DNA of 64,000 nt from Legionella maioricensis (lineage in GTDB: Bacteria > Pseudomonadota > Gammaproteobacteria > Legionellales > Legionellaceae): assembly GCF_023618015.1 (NCBI RefSeq), contig NZ_JAJKBJ010000008.1, forward strand, positions 96,363 to 160,362. Reading direction: 5' to 3'. The first letter of the stretch is position 1. Every line of letters begins with the position of its first letter. The position numbers were made by a program, and so were the translations under genes. Below, one piece after another: positions 32,191 through 42,312 of the stretch. The notes under the pieces are model-generated. The model was given only the letters and a program-made list of their open reading frames with translations, did no database searches and had not been told where the DNA came from.

Positions 32191-34770
32191 ATGTTCGCAA
32201 CACTAAAAAAATACGTCCAGGGTTTTAGGGATTCAATCGATGACTATTTGGTTGAAGGGGAGGAGGAGTCGTCTTCCCAAAATGCCTTAAATGTTGGCGA
32301 TCACCAATACCCTCTTTTTTGTAAGGAACTTCCTTATCATTATTATGATGAGGAATCGCACTTATTTATTAATCGCTGGAACTCAGGCTTATTGTATCGC
32401 ATCACACCGTTAACCGGCGCGAATGAAAAAATTGCAGAGCAGTTGGATTCGATTTTAAGAACGAAGGTTTCTGATGAATTTAGCTTACAGCTCATCTTAG
32501 TCAAACACAATCAAGTGGGACCTGAGCTGGATGCTTTTTCAAATCAGTTCATGACTCACGATTTTGAGCAGTTAAGTGTGATGGGTAAAAGCCTTCGTTC
32601 GTTTTATGGTGAGGCCGCAGTTCATGGATTTAAAACCAATACCAATGTCAATCCTAGGATTACACAAACCGAATGTTATGTCGTAGTTGATAAAATCAAT
32701 GGAAAAAACGAGGAAGACGTTAAAGCCCACTTTGCTCAATTTCGTATTGCTTTTGAAGCCTCGCTCATATCAGCCAAAATTGGTTTTAGAACCTGTAATG
32801 CTGAAGAGTTATTACGCTTACTTCATTTTTATCTGGCTCATGAACCCGATAATATTTACCCAAAATCCTCTTCTTATGATCCGACACAATTAATTAAACA
32901 TCAGGTGGTTGGCCGTGATTTTGATATAGAGGTAGCCAAAGAAGGCCTGCTTTTTAGTGGGGTTAATAATCAAGGAGTGGCTTTTGAAACCGTGGCTTCC
33001 GTGATGACCATTGATGGCTTGCCAGGTGAATACCATCTTTGGGACAATATTAATAACAGCGCCAATATTTTTCACCCAGAGCAAAGCATTCCCTGTAATC
33101 ACATTATTTCTGTTACCTACCTGGTTGACGAGCAAAACAAAGCGCAGGGGCGTGCGAATCGCAAGACCAGTGATTTGGATAAAAAAGCGAAGGGCGATTA
33201 TGCGCTGCATGTTGCAGGTACCGAAAAAAAAGCGCGTGAATGGCGTCATTTTCGTGATGATTTGGCTTCCGGAAAGACCCGCTCTTGTAAGATGCTGTAT
33301 AACGTCGTGCTATTTTCCAGACGCTCCGAATATGCCCGCGATATAGAAGCGGCGCGTACATGCTTTGCCTACAATGGTATTAAGCTTGCTTTAAGCCGTA
33401 GGATGCAATCCCCCTATTTTTTGGCAACCCTCCCTTTTTTATTTACGAATCATCTCCAAAAGGGATTTCAGCTACCCACGATGATGTGGCCTATTTCCTC
33501 ATGGAATGCGACTCAATACATGCCCATTCTTTCGGATTGGGCGGGGACTGGGCGGGGCATTTTATTGCCGACACTACGCAACCAATTTTCCTGTATCGAT
33601 CCGTTCTCGGGTAAGTTGGGCACGAATTACAACATTTCTGTGACCGGCACGTCCGGTGGAGGTAAAAGTTTTTTCATTCAAATGCTAATGCTCAACGTGC
33701 TGTTTAACGGAGGGGATCTCTTTATTGTCGATGTAGGGGGAAGTTATAAGAAGTTATGCCATGCCTTAGGTGGTGTTTATCTGGAATACTCCAATTTGGC
33801 AATGAACCCCTTTACCCATGTCACCAACATTGGCAAAGAAATACAGCATATTCTTTCTTTATTTCAATTATTAGCGTGCTCTAAGGATGGGGCCAGTGAT
33901 GATTCCCGAGGAACGTTACGAGAGGCAATACTGCAGGCGTTTTTTGAGCATCAACAAACCACTTTAATTGATCATGTGCAGTCTAAGCTTCTGGAATTGC
34001 ATCAGAACGACCGAGAAAAATACCCTACAGGAAAAATTCTGGCGAAAAATCTTGATCCTTATTGTACTCATTCAGAGCATGGGACGGTCTTTAATGCGCC
34101 ATCTAAATTAGCGCCTGATGCACGCATTATTGTCGTGGATTTAAAAGAAATTGAGGACGATGAACACATTCGTGCGCCTGTATTACTGTCTATTTTGTCT
34201 CAGTTTCAAGGCCGTATGTTTAATTCTGATCGCAGCCGTCAAAAAATGTGCATCATTGATGAAGCCTGGTCCTTATTCTCTGGTGATCAAATTGCAGTTA
34301 ATTTCATTAACCGAGGTTTTCGTACAGGACGGCGGCATAATGCTTCTTTTGTGACGATTACGCAAGGTATCGATGATTATTACGCCTTTCCTGAAGCACG
34401 TGCTGCTTGGGAAAATTCTGCAATCAAACTCATTTTTCTTCAAGATGCAGATTCGCTGGCCAAACACCAACAAGAACATAACACGTTTTCTGATTTTGAA
34501 TTTAAATTACTTTCTTCATTTCCTAAAGCGAAGGAGGCTGGATTTTCACAAGTTCTGATTCGTGCAGACGGTATTTCTTCGTTTAATCGACTTTTTGTTG
34601 ATCCGTTTACACGGGTCCTATTGTCTTCCGATGGTCGCGATTATCAGGCAGTAATGGATTATATCGCACAAGGGCGCTCGTATATTCATGCAGCCATGTT
34701 GGTAGCCAACAAACATTATGGTTTATCCAAAAGTGTGTTGGTAGAGGGAGGTCTTGCCGATGCTGCGTAA
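32191..34770 (+). CDS. traC: TraC, VirB4-like assembly ATPase
   Basis: An 859-residue ATPase. Walker A is GTSGGGKS (486-493), and MCIIDEAWSLFSGD near residue 686 is Walker B. ENSAIKLIFLQD and ITQGIDDYYAF are typical of the C-terminal half. It powers pilus assembly at the inner membrane. Length agrees with F TraC. Overlaps trbI by 17 bases. Confidence 0.95.
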   Translation: MFATLKKYVQGFRDSIDDYLVEGEEESSSQNALNVGDHQYPLFCKELPYHYYDEESHLFINRWNSGLLYRITPLTGANEKIAEQLDSILRTKVSDEFSLQLILVKHNQVGPELDAFSNQFMTHDFEQLSVMGKSLRSFYGEAAVHGFKTNTNVNPRITQTECYVVVDKINGKNEEDVKAHFAQFRIAFEASLISAKIGFRTCNAEELLRLLHFYLAHEPDNIYPKSSSYDPTQLIKHQVVGRDFDIEVAKEGLLFSGVNNQGVAFETVASVMTIDGLPGEYHLWDNINNSANIFHPEQSIPCNHIISVTYLVDEQNKAQGRANRKTSDLDKKAKGDYALHVAGTEKKAREWRHFRDDLASGKTRSCKMLYNVVLFSRRSEYARDIEAARTCFAYNGIKLALSRRMQSPYFLATLPFLFTNHLQKGFQLPTMMWPISSWNATQYMPILSDWAGTGRGILLPTLRNQFSCIDPFSGKLGTNYNISVTGTSGGGKSFFIQMLMLNVLFNGGDLFIVDVGGSYKKLCHALGGVYLEYSNLAMNPFTHVTNIGKEIQHILSLFQLLACSKDGASDDSRGTLREAILQAFFEHQQTTLIDHVQSKLLELHQNDREKYPTGKILAKNLDPYCTHSEHGTVFNAPSKLAPDARIIVVDLKEIEDDEHIRAPVLLSILSQFQGRMFNSDRSRQKMCIIDEAWSLFSGDQIAVNFINRGFRTGRRHNASFVTITQGIDDYYAFPEARAAWENSAIKLIFLQDADSLAKHQQEHNTFSDFEFKLLSSFPKAKEAGFSQVLIRADGISSFNRLFVDPFTRVLLSSDGRDYQAVMDYIAQGRSYIHAAMLVANKHYGLSKSVLVEGGLADAA

Positions 34771-35095
34771 TTATAAAGCCCAACTCTTAATTCTAGCGGG
34801 TTTGGTTTTGTCTGGCATGGTGTTATGGAGCATGCACAAGACCACACCGATTGCTGTAGTGGATATGCAGCGCTTACTGAATCAGCCGGCAGTTTTATTG
34901 AGCCAAAGTAACTTATCAGAACAAGAACAAAAGAGGGTGTTAAAGCAGTATTCGTCGTTGTTGCCTCAGACCTTGTCTCAGTATGGGGCTTCTCATCATG
35001 TGACCTTAATCACCGCAACAGTGATCTCCAGTGGACCCTTCGATGTGACGGATGAGGTGATTGCAGCAACCTTGGAACAGTTGGGTGCATTATGA
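34754..35095 (+). CDS. trbI: TrbI, pilus retraction-related protein
   Basis: A 113-residue protein with an N-terminal membrane helix (LLILAGLVLSGMVLW) and IAVVDMQRLLNQPAV, the usual start of the periplasmic part in F-type TrbI. The position between traC and traW is the F order. Confidence 0.8.
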   Translation: MPMLRNYKAQLLILAGLVLSGMVLWSMHKTTPIAVVDMQRLLNQPAVLLSQSNLSEQEQKRVLKQYSSLLPQTLSQYGASHHVTLITATVISSGPFDVTDEVIAATLEQLGAL

Positions 35096-35718
35096 AGAAA
35101 GTAGCGGGTTTGATTGCAGCACTCTTAATGAACGGAGCTCCGGCATATGCCAAAAACTTAGGCAATTACGGCCAGCTTTTTCCTGTTATTGAGCAGGACA
35201 TCCGCCAGGTCATCATGGCGAAGCTGCATCGCTTAGAGCAAACAGGCGCCCTGAAACAGCATCAGCAACACATGGTGGCGCGAGTAGAGGAGCACGTGAG
35301 AAGACCAAAACCTCTTCATTTACCTACGACGAACACTCCTAAAACGCATGAATTAGATCCAAGTATCGTCGTGAATCATACGCTTTATACCCATGATGGG
35401 GCGATGATTGCGAAGAAAGGGGCACACCTTAATCCTTTTGAACGCGTGTCCTTTTCTAAAACGCTGTTTTTCTTCGATGCTGATGATCCGAAGCAACTTG
35501 CCTGGGCCAAAGCGCATTATAAGCATTTTGATCAGGTGAAATTTATTTTAACCGGAGGGGATGTTAAGGAAGCCTCTGAAGCTTTGGGTTCGATTTATTT
35601 TGATTTGGAAGGGCGCTTGAGTCGTTATTTTCACTTAAAGCATGTGCCTTCAATAGTCAGCCAGAAGGGATTGGTTTGGCGTATTCAAGAAATTGGGCAA
35701 CACGAGCTACACAAATAG
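35092..35718 (+). CDS. traW: TraW, pilus assembly protein
   Basis: A 208-residue protein with a signal peptide (AGLIAALLMNGAPAYA) and the TraW start KNLGNYGQLFPVIEQDI. FFFDADDPKQLAWAK and KFILTGGDVKEA are typical of the C-terminal part. It works with TrbC and TraU. Overlaps trbI by 4 bases. Confidence 0.9.
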   Translation: MKKVAGLIAALLMNGAPAYAKNLGNYGQLFPVIEQDIRQVIMAKLHRLEQTGALKQHQQHMVARVEEHVRRPKPLHLPTTNTPKTHELDPSIVVNHTLYTHDGAMIAKKGAHLNPFERVSFSKTLFFFDADDPKQLAWAKAHYKHFDQVKFILTGGDVKEASEALGSIYFDLEGRLSRYFHLKHVPSIVSQKGLVWRIQEIGQHELHK

Positions 35719-35729
35719 GAGTAGGTACT

Positions 35730-36179
35730 ATGAATAAAAAAACAGTGATTAAAATAACCAAAGGCATTGGTTCGCTTAGCGTGTATGGGATTTATCATCT
35801 GTTTATTGGATTAATTCTCACCTTCATTTTTTCTCAACATCCTCATGAGTTACTTCATGAATTAAACGTAAACTCATGGCCTGCTTACTTAGCTGTAGCG
35901 GGTGTTGTGATTGGAATTTATTTATCCCTGTCTTCCTGCCTTTCATTTTGTGAGGGAACAGCAAACCATCAATACCGAATCTTTGATTGGAATAAGGTTA
36001 CTTTTTATATAGAAATTTTAGTCCATATGACCTGGATTTTGCTCCCAGCACTCTTAATCCAGCATGCCGAATCGCTAAGAGCATTGAATCATTCATTAAT
36101 TATTTTGGGTGTTGTTTTTTTCTTAAGCTTTGCAATGAGAAGACGCAATCGTCTGCAAATTATTGGTGGATTACTATGA
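35730..36179 (+). CDS. Four-helix membrane protein inserted between traW and traU
   Basis: A 149-residue protein with four predicted membrane helices and short loops (IYHLFIGLILTFIF, YLAVAGVVIGIYL, ILVHMTWILLPALL, HSLIILGVVFFLSF). The start is the ATG behind TAGGAG; the longer open frame overlapping traW lacks one. No F counterpart sits at this place. It overlaps traU by 4 bases, so it is part of the operon. Entry exclusion or pilus regulation are guesses only. Confidence 0.65.
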   Translation: MNKKTVIKITKGIGSLSVYGIYHLFIGLILTFIFSQHPHELLHELNVNSWPAYLAVAGVVIGIYLSLSSCLSFCEGTANHQYRIFDWNKVTFYIEILVHMTWILLPALLIQHAESLRALNHSLIILGVVFFLSFAMRRRNRLQIIGGLL

Positions 36180-37168
36180 TGCGTCGATTCATTTCCCTAA
36201 TAGCACTGCTTTTTTTACTGAGCCCGCTTAGCGGCATCTATGCCTCGCAGTGTAAAGGGCACTTCGTCAATCCAATTACCGATGTCTGCTGGAATTGTTT
36301 GTTTCCACTCACCATTGGCAGTAGTGAGGTGGTTAAAAGCAGTTATCCTGATACAAAAAATCCAGGTAATCCTTTGTGTTTATGCCCTACACCCATTGGA
36401 GAACGCTTAGGCGTCACTATTGGTTATTGGGAACCAGCGGCCTTGGTTGATGTAACTCCTAAACCATGGTGCATGGTCAATTTAGGAGTGCAACTGAATG
36501 TCACTAAAAAAGGGTTCGGGGGCTCACAAATGCCGGAGACGGATGGACGCGGTGCGTTTTATTACGTTCATTGGTACAAATACCCTCTGGTCTATTGGTT
36601 GCAAGTGTTAACGTCCTTAGGGTGTATGGAAACTGAAGATTTTGACATCTTATATCCGTCGGAGTTAGACCCCACTTGGAATGATTCAGAACTGGCCTTT
36701 GTTCTAAATCCTGAAGCCGTTTTATTTACCTCCCCGCCTGCAAGAGCTTCTTGTGCCTTTGATGCGACCAAAGCACTTGCAGGCACTGCCGTGAACAGTC
36801 TTTTTTGGTGTCAAGGTGCCCAAGGCTCTACGTATCCATTAACGGGGTTTGTTGCGCATCAAGCAAGTCCTATAAGTACCGCAGCCTTACTTGCAGAACG
36901 CGTTGACTTTAAATTGCATCGACCACCGACACCTGCGATTCGCGATTCAATAGGCCAAGATTGGCCTGCTGTATGTCATACCTATGCATCGAGCATTATG
37001 CCCAAAGACCGTTATCGTTATCAGTTGGTGAATACTTTGCCTGAAGCGCGTCAATGCCATCCGTTTGGGCAATCGGTGATTGGGTGGGAAGCAGGGCACA
37101 CCTATCCAGGTGATGGAGACAATTTTGGGTTTTTGATTTGGAAGAAAAGAAACTGTTGTTTTCTTTAA
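36176..37168 (+). CDS. traU: TraU, mating-pair stabilisation and DNA transfer protein
   Basis: A 330-residue secreted protein. The signal peptide ends near IYASQCKGHFVNPITD, the standard TraU start. DVCWNCLFPLTIG, the many Cys residues and the C-terminal PFGQSVIGWEAGHTYPGDG fit the family. Cys-rich proteins here probably rely on the TrbB disulfide isomerase. Confidence 0.95.
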   Translation: MMRRFISLIALLFLLSPLSGIYASQCKGHFVNPITDVCWNCLFPLTIGSSEVVKSSYPDTKNPGNPLCLCPTPIGERLGVTIGYWEPAALVDVTPKPWCMVNLGVQLNVTKKGFGGSQMPETDGRGAFYYVHWYKYPLVYWLQVLTSLGCMETEDFDILYPSELDPTWNDSELAFVLNPEAVLFTSPPARASCAFDATKALAGTAVNSLFWCQGAQGSTYPLTGFVAHQASPISTAALLAERVDFKLHRPPTPAIRDSIGQDWPAVCHTYASSIMPKDRYRYQLVNTLPEARQCHPFGQSVIGWEAGHTYPGDGDNFGFLIWKKRNCCFL

Positions 37169-37184
37169 ATGATGGGGATGAATC

Positions 37185-37847
37185 ATGAATGCATTTGGAA
37201 TTTTTTTAAGTAGCCTGTTTTTAGTCACGGCAAGCCATGCCAATGTGAATGATTTTATTAATGCGGCATCGACAATGGGGAAGGCTGCGCAGGATTCAGT
37301 AAGCCAGGTCACGTTGGCTCATTGGAATGCGACATCCAATCAATCAAGTGCCCAAAATAAGACCTTGATTGATCAGATTATTGAACGTTCACGTCAAGAA
37401 GTGCCCGTTGCTCAAAAAGGCCAAACGGTTGATGGAGCCGTATTATTTGTTTCTTTTTCCATGCCAGAGCCCTTGTTGTTTTCACTGAGCAATGAGGCGG
37501 CTTCTTATAAAATTCCAGTTGTGATTAATGGTCTGATTGAGGGGGATTTTAAAAAAACCATAACAGCGTTTTCCAAGCTTCATGCTAAGGCCAAGGAGTC
37601 CAAATGGGCGTTTAATGGGGTATCGATTGATCCTCTATGGTTTGAACAGTTTCATATCACTGCGGTGCCTGCACTTGTTGTGAGCAAAAGGCCGAGCTCC
37701 TGTGGACAGCAATTACTTTGTCCCGAACAGACTTATGATGTGGTGTATGGCAATGCATCTATAAAAAACAGTTTACAACTCATTGCACAGAAAGGTGACA
37801 GTGCAAACGAGGTGGCGCAGGCGCTTTTGGAGAACGCTCATGTCTAA
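37185..37847 (+). CDS. trbC: TrbC, pilus assembly protein
   Basis: A 220-residue periplasmic protein with a signal peptide ending SHA. AVLFVSFSMPEPLLFSLSNE and IPVVINGLIEGDFKKT are TrbC signatures. It partners TraW. Overlaps traN by 8 bases. Confidence 0.9.
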   Translation: MNAFGIFLSSLFLVTASHANVNDFINAASTMGKAAQDSVSQVTLAHWNATSNQSSAQNKTLIDQIIERSRQEVPVAQKGQTVDGAVLFVSFSMPEPLLFSLSNEAASYKIPVVINGLIEGDFKKTITAFSKLHAKAKESKWAFNGVSIDPLWFEQFHITAVPALVVSKRPSSCGQQLLCPEQTYDVVYGNASIKNSLQLIAQKGDSANEVAQALLENAHV

Positions 37848-39639
37848 GTGGGTTGTGTTTATGACATTACTCTCTATGGGATGTTTTGCGAATCAAACAG
37901 GAACGGATTTTAAAACCTTTAATAATTACGCCAAATCGTTAAACGCCCAACCTAAAGATGCCATGCACGGGTTTGATCCCCATGCTCTTTTTGAACAGTA
38001 CACAGAGCACCCTGAACAAGAAGGGTATTATCAAGGGGTTCAAAAGGAACAAACGGATTTATCCAGTCAAGCTCAAGCGGCGATTAAAAATGATCCTGGT
38101 GCCCAAACAGTCATTGATCATTTTGGAACAAACCAATTTGAACTCAATCTTGCCAATTCCGTATTGGCTCAATCCCAATTGATTCAGGATGAAAGTTATG
38201 CGATTACGCACGGTCTTTCCAATGATCGCGTTCAATGCTCAAATCAAAAGCCTGTCTGCACGATGAAGACGCATGAAGAACAATGCTTTAGCTCTCGTTT
38301 ATTACCCGATCAAACGTGCACCAAGCACCTTAAGGTGCTGGTGGATTCTGAAAAAGTGGTGCAACGCGCTGATTTTTCGTTTTCGGTCGCTAAAAAATGG
38401 ACCGGAGTGATTAGTGTGAATTTGGTGACTGGAGCAATCACTAATGCCGTGGCGGGCTCGGTTCCTTATCCCATTCGGATGAAGCATCCTTGTGATGGAA
38501 TGAGTGCCACTATTCATTCGATACGAAATAATGGTGCGAATGCTTATTGGGTTCAGGTGATTGGCACCCCAACGTGCGCTAATAATGGGTTGTTGACCTT
38601 TTATATTAATAAAGGATGGGGCCGAATCTATCCCATTCAAGTTGCTTTGACGGTCACAGCACACTCCAAACCCTATATTAGCCAAGAGTATTGGGACAGT
38701 AATTGCACGAGCTTTGAAAATAAGGGCTCGCTGTGTCGAGTAAAAAAAGAACAATGCACGGATACTCAATCACCTAAAGTAATTGATGGCCTTCCTGTAT
38801 CACGCGCTTGTTGGGCAAACGAACTGACGTACTCCTGTTCCAGTAGCGCCGCTGATGAATGCATCGTACAGAAAAACAAAGGGTGTTTTCAAACAGGCTC
38901 TGAGTGTGCTCGTTTTGATAAGCAGGCTTGTGCCCTGTATAAGCAAACGTACAGCTGTCAGGAAAATGTGTGTGAAGCACCTATCGAATGCATTAAAGAC
39001 TTATTTTGTGCCGATGGTGACTGTACAGAGCATTCCCAAACCCAAAACAGTGATTTTGGGCAAAGCGTTTCTTCTTTAGCGGTTGTGGGGGAAGCGGGGC
39101 ATGAATTAAGTCAACAGTCCAATGCATCTCTTTTTGGCGGACAGGCAGTGCAATGCAAAATATGGCCCTTAGATATTATTGATTGCTGTCATGATAAAGG
39201 ATGGGGAAAAGACATTGACTTAGTTCATTGTCGTGAGGAAGACAAAGCGCTAGGAAAAGCTAAGTTAAATTATGTTGCGCATTATCTAGGTGAGTTTTGT
39301 AGTGAAAAAGTGGCTGGGGTTTGTTTAGAACACAAACGCTCTTACTGCGTCTTTCCAAGCAAAATGGCGCGAATTATCCAGGAGGCTCGCCTTATACAAA
39401 TTAATGGTCATGGTTTGGGTGATGCAGAGCATCCAACCTGTTCAGGAATGAGTGTTGCGGAACTGCAGAAGATGGATTTGGGTCGGGTTGATTTTGTTGA
39501 GCCCATCTATCCTTTTGGTCATGGGACACCCAATAAAGCGGCAGGGATTGCAGGCGATCTAAAGATCAAATCTCAAGATCCTAAAAAATCCATTGATGAA
39601 GTAGCTCTGCGAATGCAAAAAAAGGCAGGTGAATTATGA
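37840..39639 (+). CDS. traN: TraN, mating-pair stabilisation adhesin
   Basis: A 599-residue outer-membrane protein started at the ATG of MSKWVVFMTLL, which overlaps trbC; the longer frame has no better start. Signal peptide, then more than 30 Cys residues in runs such as CIVQKNKGCFQTGSECARF. CCHDKGWGKDI and the late C-terminal segment with SQDPKKSIDE are typical. TraN contacts the recipient outer membrane and its variable loop sets recipient range. Confidence 0.9.
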   Translation: MSKWVVFMTLLSMGCFANQTGTDFKTFNNYAKSLNAQPKDAMHGFDPHALFEQYTEHPEQEGYYQGVQKEQTDLSSQAQAAIKNDPGAQTVIDHFGTNQFELNLANSVLAQSQLIQDESYAITHGLSNDRVQCSNQKPVCTMKTHEEQCFSSRLLPDQTCTKHLKVLVDSEKVVQRADFSFSVAKKWTGVISVNLVTGAITNAVAGSVPYPIRMKHPCDGMSATIHSIRNNGANAYWVQVIGTPTCANNGLLTFYINKGWGRIYPIQVALTVTAHSKPYISQEYWDSNCTSFENKGSLCRVKKEQCTDTQSPKVIDGLPVSRACWANELTYSCSSSAADECIVQKNKGCFQTGSECARFDKQACALYKQTYSCQENVCEAPIECIKDLFCADGDCTEHSQTQNSDFGQSVSSLAVVGEAGHELSQQSNASLFGGQAVQCKIWPLDIIDCCHDKGWGKDIDLVHCREEDKALGKAKLNYVAHYLGEFCSEKVAGVCLEHKRSYCVFPSKMARIIQEARLIQINGHGLGDAEHPTCSGMSVAELQKMDLGRVDFVEPIYPFGHGTPNKAAGIAGDLKIKSQDPKKSIDEVALRMQKKAGEL

Positions 39640-40424
39640 GCCGCCTGTTGATGCTGATAGTATGGGGACTGTTCGTGGCATCGCTTCATGCAGACATTGT
39701 GCAGGAGCATGCAAAAGGATTTCATTGGTATAGCGTTGAAGAGGCGCCCAAACCGATTAAAAAAATAGTGCAGCCACGACCTGCAACCGTTGCGAAATCC
39801 CCTTATGAGCGCTTAATGGATAAACGTCAGGCCACACTGAATAAGTTGGCCGAGGCGTTGCTCTCTCCTTCATTTGATTCAACACATGAATACATGAAGG
39901 CGCAGATGGATTATTCAAAAAATAACCAGCAATTTGTACGCTATTGGCAACAAGTCTTATTAGTCCATCCTGAATTGGATAGCACGCTTAATTTTCCAAC
40001 CGATAACTCAGCGATTGCAGTACGCAATGATGCACAAAAAGTATTAATCAACAAAGTCATTCATGAAAGCAGTGCGCGTTTCGGCTTTATCTTATTTTAT
40101 CGTGGCACGAGCTCCATTTCACAAAAAATGGTCATGCATTTGCTTCCCTTTATTAAAGAATATGGTTTTTCCATGATTTCAGTCAGTACGGATGGCCAAC
40201 TCATTGATGGACTTCCTAATCCTAAATCAATTCCTCTGGAAATGGTTCAAAAACAAGTAGCACTTGAGGCGAAGTACATGCCCGCTCTTTATTTTGTGGA
40301 TTTAAAGAGTAACAAGATGTCGCCAGTGTCTTATGGGTTTTTATCTTTAGAAGAGTTGAGAGAGCGCATTTTTGATGTGATGACGCAGTTTAAACGGTTT
40401 AGTTATGAAGGAGTGAATGAATGA
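39636..40424 (+). CDS. traF: TraF, periplasmic thioredoxin-fold protein
   Basis: A 262-residue protein with a signal peptide ending SLHA. GFHWYSVEE is the typical TraF start and the C-terminal half is a thioredoxin fold (FGFILFYRGTSSISQKM). The CxxC site is absent, as in F TraF, so it is structural. Overlaps trbB by 4 bases. Confidence 0.9.
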   Translation: MSRLLMLIVWGLFVASLHADIVQEHAKGFHWYSVEEAPKPIKKIVQPRPATVAKSPYERLMDKRQATLNKLAEALLSPSFDSTHEYMKAQMDYSKNNQQFVRYWQQVLLVHPELDSTLNFPTDNSAIAVRNDAQKVLINKVIHESSARFGFILFYRGTSSISQKMVMHLLPFIKEYGFSMISVSTDGQLIDGLPNPKSIPLEMVQKQVALEAKYMPALYFVDLKSNKMSPVSYGFLSLEELRERIFDVMTQFKRFSYEGVNE

Positions 40425-40918
40425 AAAAAAGGTTCTTTTTAATCGTGCTATTCCTTCTCAGCACAGAGGCGTTTGCGAATGTAGCACTGAATGAATTAAC
40501 CCAGCTCTTAAATAAAAAACAAGAGCAACAGGAAATGGCGCGTACCAAGAACAAAAGAATCAATGCGCTTTCGGAACAACATTACTTTATTTTTATATAC
40601 CGCTCCACATGCCCTCATTGTCATCAATTTGCGCCCATACTTCGTGATTTTGCATCCAGTTTTCATATCCCTGTAGAGGCTTACAGTTTGGATGGAGAGT
40701 CTTTGGATGGATTTGATTCAGCCAATTTAACACCCGAACTGTTTCAAACCCTATATGTGTCTGGTGAATACAAGCCCGTAGTGCCAGCCCTGTATCTCGT
40801 GAATCGTCCTACCAATCAAGCGTATGCCGTGTTGTTTGGTGAGGCAGAGCCTGCACAACTTGCAAACCGCGTGGATGAACTGATGACGCATTTGGAGGAA
40901 AAATTTCATGATGAGTAG
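40421..40918 (+). CDS. trbB: TrbB, thiol-disulfide isomerase
   Basis: A 165-residue periplasmic thioredoxin-like protein with the active site CPHC (64-67) in YRSTCPHCHQFAP. Signal peptide ending AFA. It should form disulfides in TraU, TraN and TraH. It carries the redox site that TraF next door lacks. Confidence 0.9.
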   Translation: MKKRFFLIVLFLLSTEAFANVALNELTQLLNKKQEQQEMARTKNKRINALSEQHYFIFIYRSTCPHCHQFAPILRDFASSFHIPVEAYSLDGESLDGFDSANLTPELFQTLYVSGEYKPVVPALYLVNRPTNQAYAVLFGEAEPAQLANRVDELMTHLEEKFHDE

Positions 40919-40935
40919 ATTCACAACTTCGCGAG

Positions 40936-42312
40936 ATGACTATGTTTAAAAAAACCGTTGCCGCTTTTTTGTTGTTAGGGACCAGTCAGCTCTTTGCGAA
41001 TGCAGAATCTGATTTATCCCATTTTTTTAATAATTTGGGGTTTGATGCCAATGTGACGGGATCGCATGCCTATCAAACACAAGCGGCGGGTTTCGCGGCT
41101 CTTGGTTCTGTATATGCCCGTAATCAAGTACGTACCATCCGCCTTGCGCATGTGGATGTGCCTGGGATGCGTTCTGGTTGTGGCGGTATCGATCTCTTCG
41201 CAGGCGGTTTTTCCTTCATCAAGTCGGATCAGATTGTGAAGTTCATGCAAAATATTTTATCAGGAGGAGCAGGCTACGCATTAAACCTGGCCTTAGAAAC
41301 AGAATTGCCTGAAATTGCACATGCGATGCAGTTTATGCAAAAACTGGCGAATGAAATTAATGGCACCAATTTTAATTCCTGTGAAATGGGTGAAAATTTA
41401 AGTGCTGCGGTGTGGCCGCGAAATAGGGCGGCACAACAGCGTCTTTGCGAAGATTTAGGTCGCCACAAAGGAACCTTTACGGATTGGGCCATGGCACGTC
41501 AGAAATGTTCCACAGGTGGTGAAGCCGATTCCATATTAGCTGAGGCTAAAAATAATCCTGAATACAAAGACCGTGTGTTAATTAACACCAATATTGTTTG
41601 GGACTCCTTACAAATTAATCAGTTTATTGCACAAGATCCTAAATTAGCCGAAGTGTACATGTCCATTTCAGGAACCATTGTCTTTAACGCGAAAGGGGCG
41701 TTAATGACTTACCCCTCACTTGCAACCAATCAAGATTTTATTAAGGCCTTGTTGTATGGAGGAAAGTTACCTAGTTACCACTGTACTGATACAGGGCCAC
41801 AGTCGCATTGCTTATCCATTGATGCCACAAGCACACAAGAAATCAGTGCCAAAAAAGCTTTGGTGGCTCAAGTCCAGGAATTACTGCAGGGAATTTATGA
41901 CAACATTAAAATGGGCAAAGAGTTATCCGATAAGCAAAAGGGACTGATTGAATTAACACAACCTGCCGTTTTTAATCTTATTTCTGCCAATGCGCAACAA
42001 AACACGGGTATTCAAGGCAGTTATGAGTTGGCTCAAAGTGTGGCAACGGACCTTTTAGCACAATACCTTTCCAATTCCCTCGATATTATTCGTGCCTCTC
42101 TCTCAGGAAAAGAACTGGGTGCTCACAATGAAGAGCGGTTATACAAAAACCTGCAACTAGCACAACAGTTTGTAGCACGTTTTAGTACGGAGAGCCGTGA
42201 GCGGTTTAATGCAGCGTTACAGACGAATGAATTAATTCGCAACAACGTCAAACAAGCATTAAGTGCATTAACACCCACTTTAAGAACAGCCTATTATGGA
42301 GACGCGCAATGA
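40936..42312 (+). CDS. traH: TraH, pilus assembly protein
   Basis: A 458-residue periplasmic protein with a signal peptide (FLLLGTSQLFANA). GGIDLFAGGFSFI and NILSGGAGYALNLALE are typical of TraH, with Cys residues in the middle and coiled coil toward the end. A second ATG two codons later is equally likely as start. A short protein at 27695-28066 copies its conserved segment. Overlaps traG by 4 bases. Confidence 0.92.
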   Translation: MTMFKKTVAAFLLLGTSQLFANAESDLSHFFNNLGFDANVTGSHAYQTQAAGFAALGSVYARNQVRTIRLAHVDVPGMRSGCGGIDLFAGGFSFIKSDQIVKFMQNILSGGAGYALNLALETELPEIAHAMQFMQKLANEINGTNFNSCEMGENLSAAVWPRNRAAQQRLCEDLGRHKGTFTDWAMARQKCSTGGEADSILAEAKNNPEYKDRVLINTNIVWDSLQINQFIAQDPKLAEVYMSISGTIVFNAKGALMTYPSLATNQDFIKALLYGGKLPSYHCTDTGPQSHCLSIDATSTQEISAKKALVAQVQELLQGIYDNIKMGKELSDKQKGLIELTQPAVFNLISANAQQNTGIQGSYELAQSVATDLLAQYLSNSLDIIRASLSGKELGAHNEERLYKNLQLAQQFVARFSTESRERFNAALQTNELIRNNVKQALSALTPTLRTAYYGDAQ

